From contig NW_006768767.1 of NCBI RefSeq assembly GCF_000204055.1, positions 1,280,168-1,344,167 on the forward strand: DNA of 64,000 nt, read 5' to 3'. The translations under genes were made by a program, and so were the position numbers. This document shows, piece after piece, positions 57,090-64,000 of this stretch. Source of the DNA: Melampsora larici-populina 98AG31. Taxonomy: Eukaryota > Basidiomycota > Pucciniomycetes > Pucciniales > Melampsoraceae. How positions within the stretch are numbered: position 1 is the stretch's first letter; each line of letters opens with the position of its first letter. Under the pieces are notes generated by a model. The model was not told where the DNA came from. It did no database searches and saw nothing but the letters and a program-made list of their open reading frames with translations.

Positions 57090-58649
57090 ATGACATTACT
57101 CAAGCCTTATATGATAAAGGAGGGGGTAACTGTTTGTTCCATTGATACTTCTTTTATAATCCCTTCTCCTGAAACTCGTGAGATGCTTATTAAATCTTAT
57201 GCAGGAGTTGAGGAGTTAGAAAGTCCTTCCTCTTTTTTTTCTCTTCGTGGAGGGCTATGGTGGTTTCGCGACAGGTTATATGTACCTGCTTCGTTAAGGT
57301 TACACCTTCTTTCATCATTTCATGATACTCCTTTGATGGGCCATCCTGGGATAGCACATATGCTAAGCTTAGTCACCAGGACATATGGATGGAAAACCAT
57401 TAGAGAAGATGTTATTAATTTCATCAAAAGTTGTGACTCGTGTCAGAGGATTAAGAGATCTACGCAGTCTCCTCAAGGGGAGTTGATCTCGTCGGCTGTT
57501 CCGGATAGACCATGGAGTACTATCGGGATGGATTTTATAGTCAAATTACCAAATTCTTCAGGTTTTGATTCTATTCTTGTGATTACGGATTATTTCTCCA
57601 AAGGTGCACATTTTATACCGTGCAAGGAGTCGATGAATGCGCCACAATTGGCATCTCTTTTTATTTCGCAGTTCTTTCGATATCATGGATATCCAGACAA
57701 GATTGTAAGCGATAGAGGTTCTACTTTCGTTTCCACATTTTGGAAAGAAGTGCAATCGCAATTACGAATAAAATCAGCTCCTTCCACTGCTTTCCATCCA
57801 CAAACAAATGGTCAAACAGAGAGAACTAATCAGACGTTAGAATCCTATCTTAGGCATTTCATTAGTTATCGACAGGACGATTGGAGCGAGTGGCTACCAA
57901 TGGCGGAATTCTGCTTCAATAACACTCCATCATCTTCAACAAAATTTTCGCTGTTTTTTGCGTGGCAAGGATTTCATCCCAGGGCAAATAGCTTTACGGA
58001 GATATCGCGAGTACCTCATGCTGATCAGTTTGTAGAACATCTGGAAGCAACTCACCTTAATCTGTTAATATCTTTAAAGCATGCGAAGGAGCAGCAGGCG
58101 AAATTCTACGATGCGCATAGAAGACCAGCTCAAACTTATTCAAAAGGAGATTTAGTTTGGTTGTCGAGACAGAACATTACGAGTTTTCGACCTTCGCAGA
58201 AATTGGATCATAGGAGAATAGGACCATTTAGGGTAGAAGAAATGGTGGGAAAGAATGCGGTTAGGTTGAATTTGGGGAGTTCTTATTCTCGACTTCATCC
58301 TGTTTTCAATATATCCCTGATTTCAAAATATATAGAGCCTTCTGTAGGCGGAAGAATGACAGTAACTCACAATTTTTCTGATTCTGCCCCTGTAGTTCCC
58401 ATCAAAGATTGGAGACAAGTTTCGGGAATAATAGATTATAGAAAGAGAGGAAAGGCTTCACCCGAATATTTAATAAGATGGGCAGGAAGACCAGTTTCGG
58501 ATGATACATGGATACCATTAACAAATATGTCATCAGATTTAGATTTATTCATTCTCACTTTTCATCATAAATATCCTCAATTTCCAACTCCACCTTCAGT
58601 CACTTGGGAGCGTTTTGAAGTAGGATATAAAGCAGCTTTGACGTTTTAG
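57090..58649 (+). CDS. Integrase + chromodomain of Ty3 element 2, 519 aa
   Basis: It starts with the ATG directly after the TGA that closes the RNase H part, in the same frame. HHCC finger (H..GHPG, then CDSCQR) ~57310-57450; core residues D (IGMDFIV, ~57528), D (VSDRGSTF, ~57708) and E (QTERTNQ, ~57820); chromodomain ~58400-58580 with YLIRWAGRPVSDDTW. It inserts the cDNA; the chromodomain probably directs it to marked chromatin. Separation of integrase by a stop at the RNase H/integrase border is unusual for Ty3/Gypsy. Confidence 0.92.
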   Translation: MTLLKPYMIKEGVTVCSIDTSFIIPSPETREMLIKSYAGVEELESPSSFFSLRGGLWWFRDRLYVPASLRLHLLSSFHDTPLMGHPGIAHMLSLVTRTYGWKTIREDVINFIKSCDSCQRIKRSTQSPQGELISSAVPDRPWSTIGMDFIVKLPNSSGFDSILVITDYFSKGAHFIPCKESMNAPQLASLFISQFFRYHGYPDKIVSDRGSTFVSTFWKEVQSQLRIKSAPSTAFHPQTNGQTERTNQTLESYLRHFISYRQDDWSEWLPMAEFCFNNTPSSSTKFSLFFAWQGFHPRANSFTEISRVPHADQFVEHLEATHLNLLISLKHAKEQQAKFYDAHRRPAQTYSKGDLVWLSRQNITSFRPSQKLDHRRIGPFRVEEMVGKNAVRLNLGSSYSRLHPVFNISLISKYIEPSVGGRMTVTHNFSDSAPVVPIKDWRQVSGIIDYRKRGKASPEYLIRWAGRPVSDDTWIPLTNMSSDLDLFILTFHHKYPQFPTPPSVTWERFEVGYKAALTF

Positions 58650-58705
58650 AAAATTTTTTTTGTGTGATAAGATAAATATTGTTTAGACCAGACGGTAATC
58701 ATTAT

Positions 58706-58980
58706 TGTAATGATTGGAAATATGTTGTGTTATTTTTCTTTATCTTTTTATCAAATGTTGTTAAGACAACAAGTTATGTACGAAGAATGTTGTCAGGAAT
58801 TTGATTTAGAAGGATCAAGAAGAATTGTTAGATGTTTTATGTGTTTAGTATATATATGTTACACTTGTACACAGTTATGTTTCTTTTTCTCTTATCGAAT
58901 TATTAAAGTATTTCTCCTCACTCGAATACGTGCCTACAAAGGCTAAATGAGCCTTTCGAAGGTACACCCGAGCCCTTACA
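58706..58980 (+). repeat. 3' LTR of Ty3 element 2
   Basis: 275-bp partner of 52357-52631. No clear polypurine tract is visible directly upstream (the preceding bases are CATTAT), which is atypical. Confidence 0.92.
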
Positions 58981-59428
58981 TGATGGCAACTCATCATCTC
59001 ATGAATATTCAACAATCTCCACAGTATAAACTTTTGCTCTCTGGATCTCAACATTCAGTATTTTCAAAATTTGCACCCTTTTTTGCGATGAACATTGATG
59101 AGAACCCTTGAGCGGTGGCATCATGGCTGCCGATGGCTTTCTTTGTGATGCTATCATATCATAGTTTGTTAATGAACTTATCGAGTTACTCCCTTACTAA
59201 GTTGCTGCTAGCCTTAGTCCAGGTGTCTGATACAGAAAGCTTGTGACTATGGACTGAAACAGCCAGCTAAATCCACCAGATCCCAGAAGGTTTTTGAACT
59301 GCATGCACAAATCAGGTAGCTGGGATTCACGAGGGACTATCATCTTGGGAGCTTCGCGCTCAAATCTCAATATCACATCCCGTTCAAGCACAACTACGAA
59401 TTCGCCGATCCAACAGCATTACACAAGA
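58981..59428 (+). repeat. 5' flank of array unit 2
   Basis: It aligns with 61241-61736 and 63521-64000: TGGATC, TTCGTGATG-like motifs, GAGTTACTCCCTTACTAAG, CAGGT..CTGATACA and the leader before each gene start. It should carry the promoter of the first complete array gene. Confidence 0.75.
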
Positions 59429-60703
59429 ATGTACCATTCATTATGCTCCACTGCAAGTATAGCTCTCATGACCATGTGTACAGTCTTGACAACCCCAGTG
59501 GATCTGGATAGAAACGTAGACACTGTACTAAGATTAGGAACACTATACCCTGGGACCATTGTGATATCAAAACTTGACAAAATCGATCCATTGGACTCAA
59601 AACTTGCAGCCGAAATGGTTTCTTTGGAATTAACACTCGCAGCACCATCGGGAACCGCAACGAACATCGTACCACCAAAACAACATGGACTTTCTGGGGT
59701 ATTGGGAATTCAAAAGACAGATTCATTTAAACATTCATCTCAACGAAAACAACGCTTTAGGATCTCACCAGATGTTGAAATGTGGCTGGAGGACCAAACC
59801 GTACAGCCCATAAAGCCAGTGTCACATCTACTAGAAAATCTTCAGAGTATCATCCCCTATAACAATCTGGTGTTTGAAGCTTCACCATCCAGGCTTTCAG
59901 CACATAATTTTCAGGAGTCTGTTTCGAGAAATTCACAAATCCATGAAGTTTCGACTCGTAGCTTACCAAGGTTTTATGCGAATTCTCTCCAAGGCTCCAC
60001 CCTTGACCCATTTGCAGTGAATTTCGAAAATATGGTGCAAGATCATCATCGTTCAATCATTAAACCTCGTTTTTCCAAATTTAATCCCACCTCAAAGGTT
60101 CCAGAGGAGAAGAAAATCTCAGGAACATCTAAAAGTGGATCTAAAGAATCCCTCCCAATCGGAGGCCAAAATGAGGCTTCAACCGTTTCCAATAGTCGAA
60201 GAGCTTACAGAACAATACTTAGCAATACATCCAATCTTTCAACAAGAGGAAGACAGGAACTTTGGGCACATGATCGACTCAAGACAGAGATTTCCAGGTG
60301 GTTTAAACAGATGGAAGGTACTTTAAAAAAAAGGATCAAAGAAGATGAACTTATTCGAATAGTACCAACTGATATCATCAGAAAAGCACTCAATGTCGCC
60401 CACCGGAGATTGACAACCGCATTTCTTGGATATCTGGTTAGAGATTACCAAATGAAAGGTAAAAACAATGAAGAACTTCTAAGTCGGGGGTGGGAATATC
60501 TGAAGAGCTACATGGTTCAATGGGAAAGTGTCAATCTTGAAGTCGTTCTCAACCTCCAAGGCATTCAAGTGGAAAGCTATGTCGGGGCATGGACTCCAGC
60601 CCACCTCCTAGCATATTTGATGTCGGTAGATGGAAGGAAGCCCTGTCCTCCTGAGGTCCTATCAAAGTTTGTTTTTGGCTGGGACAAATCGAATGCATTA
60701 TAA
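59429..60703 (+). CDS. predicted secreted protein, array gene 1, 424 aa
   Basis: Intronless ORF. The ATG at 59429 is chosen because the paralogue starts at the same point (MYHSLC..); the frame is open further upstream, with another ATG at 59303. Residues 1-22 (MYHSLCSTASIALMTMCTVL) look like a signal peptide. The middle is Ser/Asn-rich and probably disordered. The C-terminal ~140 residues are helical and best conserved (ELWAHDRLKTEISRWF, LTTAFLGYLV, GWEYLKSYMVQW, LSKFVFGWDK). Few cysteines. No known family was recognised. In a plant-associated fungus such a tandem secreted family would be an effector candidate; that is inference only. Confidence 0.75.
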   Translation: MYHSLCSTASIALMTMCTVLTTPVDLDRNVDTVLRLGTLYPGTIVISKLDKIDPLDSKLAAEMVSLELTLAAPSGTATNIVPPKQHGLSGVLGIQKTDSFKHSSQRKQRFRISPDVEMWLEDQTVQPIKPVSHLLENLQSIIPYNNLVFEASPSRLSAHNFQESVSRNSQIHEVSTRSLPRFYANSLQGSTLDPFAVNFENMVQDHHRSIIKPRFSKFNPTSKVPEEKKISGTSKSGSKESLPIGGQNEASTVSNSRRAYRTILSNTSNLSTRGRQELWAHDRLKTEISRWFKQMEGTLKKRIKEDELIRIVPTDIIRKALNVAHRRLTTAFLGYLVRDYQMKGKNNEELLSRGWEYLKSYMVQWESVNLEVVLNLQGIQVESYVGAWTPAHLLAYLMSVDGRKPCPPEVLSKFVFGWDKSNAL

Positions 60704-61736
60704 TTTTTTTCCTGGCTGGAGGACTTCAGAAAGTCGAGATGTTATGTTGAATTAGTCTGTTCTGCTTCTCGTCCAATTTAATCTGCTGTCCGTGACCGAT
60801 TCCCTTTCTTTTTAATTTGGACCTTCTTATTTAAAAGATGTATGAAATCTCGTGCAATTCGCCAAAATTCACATTGCCCAGGAGCTAATCTCAACCAAGT
60901 CCGTCACCCGCGCAACTCGGGGCGACTGAGATAGCCCTGCACAGGTGTCAAGTCTCACACAATTCTGCAGCGCTCCCTCCACGAATTTTGATGTGTGGTT
61001 TTAAATCACTTTGTAGTTCCAAGAGGTCCCTCACAGCCTACTAGAACGTGAAATGCTTCGAGTGAGGTAAGCTCGCCCTTACCCAGTGTGTTCATATTGA
61101 AGTTCATAGCAAGCGGTCCAATCGTCCAGGCTAGAAGTGATAAACAAAAGCCTGATATGACCTCAACATATGCTCACAAATGAACACATACGCGCAAATG
61201 TTCAAGAAACAACAGTTAAATTCTTGAAATGCTGACTCCTTATCATGTCAATATCATTATCATCAACAATTTCTACATTCTAAATTTGTGCTCACTGGAT
61301 CCTAAGATTCAGTCCTTTCAAACTTTACACCCTTATTTGCGATGAGCATGGATGGGAATTTTCGAGCGGAATGCATTTTCGTCTTCTCATCATGTCTGCT
61401 AATGGCTGTCTTTGCCAAGCCATATTATCATACTTTGTTAGGGAATTCATCGAGTTACTCCCTTACTAAGTATCTGCCAGTGCTAGGTTCTAATCCAGGT
61501 ATCTGATACACCCGCGCTATTGTCCTATGCAATGAGGAGTTTCAGGAGTTAGTAAAATTCACTGGCGAAAATCTCGTGAGCCTTGGTATGGGCTGAAACA
61601 AGCAGCTAAATCCGACATACATAGAAAGGTTTTTGAACTGTCTGTCATCAGTTAGTTGGGAGCCGGGGTTATCATCCTGAGAACTTCGCGATCAAGCACA
61701 CCTATAACTTCGCCGAATCCACAGAATCATACTAGA
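60704..61736 (+). repeat. spacer between array genes 1 and 2
   Basis: The first part is the 3' flank also seen at 51924-52356 and 62991-63480. The second part, from about 61241, is the 5' flank also seen at 58981-59428 and from 63521. It contains the promoter of array gene 2 but no other gene. Confidence 0.75.
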
Positions 61737-62990
61737 ATGTACCATTCATTATGCGCGACTACAAGTATCGTTTTCATGACCATTTGCCCACTCAAGACAA
61801 CCTCGATGAATCTGAATGAACATCTAGACACTGCATTAAGATTAGGAACATCAACCCCTGGAAACATTGCGAAATCAAACCTTGACGAGATAGGTTTATT
61901 GGAGTCAAAACGTGCAGCGGAATTAGGTTCTTTGGACTTGTCACTTGCACCACCATCTGGAACTACAAAAAAAATGGTACCATCAAAACAAAATCAACTG
62001 TCTAGCGCATTGGGAATTCAAAAGACACATATATTTAAAAACCCATTCCAAGAAAAACAACACTCTAGGATCTCATCAGATGTTGAAATGTGGCTGAAGG
62101 ACCAAAACGTACAGGATCAGATCACAGAGCCAGCGTCGCATCTACTAGGAATTAAGCACAGCATTATGCCCTATGACAATTTGATGTTTGAAGCTTCATC
62201 ATCTAGTTTTCCAGCGCATAATCCACAGGACTCTGGTTCAAGAAATCTACAAATTCACGGAGTTCCAACTCATAACTTACCGAGATTAGGTTCAGGGTCA
62301 AATTCTTTGCAAGGTTTTCCCACACGTGACCAGTCTGCAGAAAACTTTGCAAATAATCTTGAAAGTCATCCTATCCAAATGTCAAGAGCTTCGCAGGAGA
62401 AAGGAGTTTCTGGAAAATTTAGAAGTGGATACGAAGAATCACTCCCGTCCGGAGGGACAAAGGAGGCTTTAATTGTCCCCAAGAGGCGTAAATTTTACCG
62501 AGTGATACCTAGAAATATGCCCAAGCTATCAACATTAGGAAAAGATGAACTTTGGGTATTTGATAGAATGAGGGGAGAGATTGCAACATGGTTTGATAAT
62601 TTGGAAGCTTTTTTAAAAGAAAGAATCCACCAAGATAGAATCATTCGTATAAAACCCATCGATATCAGAAGAGCACTTGGTTTTGCTCACTTGAAATTGA
62701 CGGCCGCATTCTTTGGATTTCTGGTTAGCCATTACGAGATCAAAGGAAAAAGCAATGAAGAACTTCTACGTCAGGGGTGGGAATATATGAAGAGCTACAT
62801 GATTCAATGGAAAGTTGTTGATCTTGAAGCCGTTGTCGACCTCCAACACATTCAAGTAGATGATGGTGTCCGATCATGGACTCCAACCCACACTTTGGCG
62901 TATCTGATGTGGGTAGATGGAAGGATTACCTTGTCATCTGAGGTCCTATCAAAGTTTATTTTTGGCTGGAAAAAATTGAATGGAAGATAA
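61737..62990 (+). CDS. predicted secreted protein, array gene 2, 417 aa
   Basis: Intronless paralogue of array gene 1, with its start codon 2308 bp downstream of the other. The N-terminus MYHSLCATTSIVFMTICPL looks like a signal peptide. Shared blocks include LRLGT.TPG, RISSDVEMWLKDQ, GYEESLPSGG and the conserved C-terminus ELWVFDRMRGEIATWF, LTAAFFGFLV, GWEYMKSYMIQW, WTPTHTLAYLMWVDGR, LSKFIFGWKK. The frame is intact and the two copies differ throughout, so the duplication is not very recent and both may be under selection. Function unknown. Confidence 0.75.
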   Translation: MYHSLCATTSIVFMTICPLKTTSMNLNEHLDTALRLGTSTPGNIAKSNLDEIGLLESKRAAELGSLDLSLAPPSGTTKKMVPSKQNQLSSALGIQKTHIFKNPFQEKQHSRISSDVEMWLKDQNVQDQITEPASHLLGIKHSIMPYDNLMFEASSSSFPAHNPQDSGSRNLQIHGVPTHNLPRLGSGSNSLQGFPTRDQSAENFANNLESHPIQMSRASQEKGVSGKFRSGYEESLPSGGTKEALIVPKRRKFYRVIPRNMPKLSTLGKDELWVFDRMRGEIATWFDNLEAFLKERIHQDRIIRIKPIDIRRALGFAHLKLTAAFFGFLVSHYEIKGKSNEELLRQGWEYMKSYMIQWKVVDLEAVVDLQHIQVDDGVRSWTPTHTLAYLMWVDGRITLSSEVLSKFIFGWKKLNGR

Positions 62991-64000
62991 ATTTTTTTCT
63001 TTGCTAGAGGATTTCACAATGCCGAGGTGTTCTTTGAGTTAATCTGTTCTTCTTCTTGACATTGTTCACCTCAATTTGCTCTTCCTGATCGAATCCTTCA
63101 CCTTTTTCAAGTTACACCTTCTTACCTTATGAAGGGAACATGAAATTTCAGGCATTTTTCAAAATTCACATTGGCCATGAGCTACTCTGAAAAGTCCCTT
63201 AGTCCACCCTCGCGACCCAGAGTGACTGAGAAACCCTTGTATGTATGTGCAAGCCCCACACAGTTCTGGAGCGCTCCATCCAAGACTTTCGATGTGTGTT
63301 TTAAATCACTCCGAAGTTTCAAATGCCAAAGCCCATTAGGTGTAGAATGCTTCGAGTGAACTAAGTTCACCTTTATCGGTGTTATTCTGTTCAAGTTCAC
63401 AGCAAATGGTCTATTGATCGAGGCTAGAAGTAAGAGAGAATAGCCTGACCTCGTCATATGCTAGCAGTTTAACATAAACGGTGAAGTACTCAAGAAGCTA
63501 AGTCGAAACTCTCGCCAGCTGTATCATGATAACAACTTGTCATCTCATATATTTAACAATCTCTACATCATGAATTTTTGCTCGCTGGATCCCAACAATG
63601 ACATCCACTCTTTTCAGATATTACGCCCTTATTTGTGATAAACATTGATAAGGATTCTTGAACAGAATTTCTTTCTTTCTTATCATTGCTGTATTTGCGA
63701 GGCCAGCTTATCGTAGTTTGTTGGTGACATCATCCAGTCACTCCCTTACCTACATAGTTGCTGCTAGTTTCTAATGTATCTGATACATACACCAGCTATG
63801 GTGCTATGCGATGTGAGGATACGGTTTCAGGTGTTAGTGACATTCAAACATTCTAGTAAATCCGCCACATTTGGAAAGGTTTCTAAACTTCACGTCATCA
63901 GTGAGCTGGGAGCTGCTGGGAGACGGGACCATCAATTTTAGAGCTTCGCATTGTAATCTCGCTATCGCGATCAAGCACAGCTTTTTTGATGCAGTCACCG
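62991..64000 (+). repeat. 3' flank of array gene 2 and 5' flank of the next unit
   Basis: 62991-63480 repeats the 3' flank; from about 63521 the 5' flank of a further unit begins, with the CACTCCCTTACC block and the leader (GCGATCAAGCACA at about 63967). By alignment its start codon should fall about 15 bp beyond the window edge, so a third gene probably follows. Confidence 0.75.

Larger units (their letters stand above)
52357..58980 (+). mobile_element. Ty3/Gypsy chromovirus-type retrotransposon 2, 6.6 kb, very young
   Basis: The LTRs at 52357-52631 and 58706-58980 (275 bp, TGTAATG..CCTTACA) differ at one base by eye, and 5-bp target duplications TGATG lie at 52352-52356 and 58981-58985. 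Gag, protease, RT, RNase H, integrase and chromodomain lie in one frame with two stop codons. The insertion lies in the spacer between units 1 and 2 of the secreted-protein array. Confidence 0.95.

Noticed and set aside
52361..58946. Identical 78-codon ORFs at both ends (MIGNMLCYFSLSFYQ)
   Set aside because: They lie wholly inside the two LTRs of Ty3 element 2, so their identity only reflects LTR identity.
1..64000. tRNA, rRNA and CRISPR-like features
   Set aside because: No segment showed a tRNA-like arm pattern, rRNA-like sequence or regularly spaced repeats. The regular repeats found are explained by transposon ends and tandem genes.

Overview
The window looks like a repeat-rich nuclear contig of a basidiomycete. 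A rust fungus (Pucciniales) is the best guess, but this is an inference. The evidence is: genes with many short GT-AG introns of about 60-110 bp; a tandem family of MATH/BTB-like genes of the fungal type; a DUF7918-like protein; chromodomain Ty3/Gypsy retrotransposons; hAT elements; and a Plavaka-type transposase. I saw no tRNA, rRNA, CRISPR or prokaryotic signals.

Layout. (1) 1-47.2 kb holds at least seven same-strand copies of one nine-exon BTB-like gene: A 1-657 (cut by the window edge), B 5401-18074, C 19491-21435, D 24465-25148, E 40379-42385, F 43010-45094 and G 45824-47170. E (435 aa) and F (473 aa) are intact. B keeps every exon and phase but carries a solo LTR in exon 2 and a 10.3 kb Ty3 element in exon 5. 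C, D and G are decayed. Between A and B, on the minus strand, lie two ordinary host genes: a 357-aa DUF7918-like protein and a 147-aa Cdc25/rhodanese-family phosphatase with two micro-exons. (2) 18-28.3 kb is strongly CpG-depleted and mostly empty apart from copies C and D. (3) 28.3-40.3 kb is GC-rich and separates copies D and E. It holds an uncharacterised minus-strand gene split by a 2.7 kb hAT element (perfect 8-bp target duplication), a gag-like ORF, a decayed Plavaka-type transposase and a 440-bp inverted-repeat element. (4) 47.8-51.9 kb holds a second decayed hAT and two short inverted-repeat elements at one reused 8-bp target. (5) 51.9-64 kb is a tandem array with a ~2.3 kb unit. Two units carry intact intronless ORFs (424 and 417 aa) for predicted secreted proteins. 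A very young Ty3 element (LTRs differ at one base) sits in one spacer.

Themes. Gene families expanded by tandem duplication (BTB-like and putative secreted proteins) are being broken up by transposons. Several element genes and older BTB copies carry C-to-T changes at CpG, including likely CGA-to-TGA nonsense codons, which fits methylation-linked or RIP-like decay. The most unusual observations are: the Ty3 insertion in copy B, with a 29-bp target duplication, a 26-bp 3' LTR truncation and two LTRs that differ mainly by structure-preserving changes in hairpins; the young Ty3 element whose single gag-pol frame has two stops; the 8-bp site AGTCTCCC used by two adjacent elements; and the secreted-protein array.
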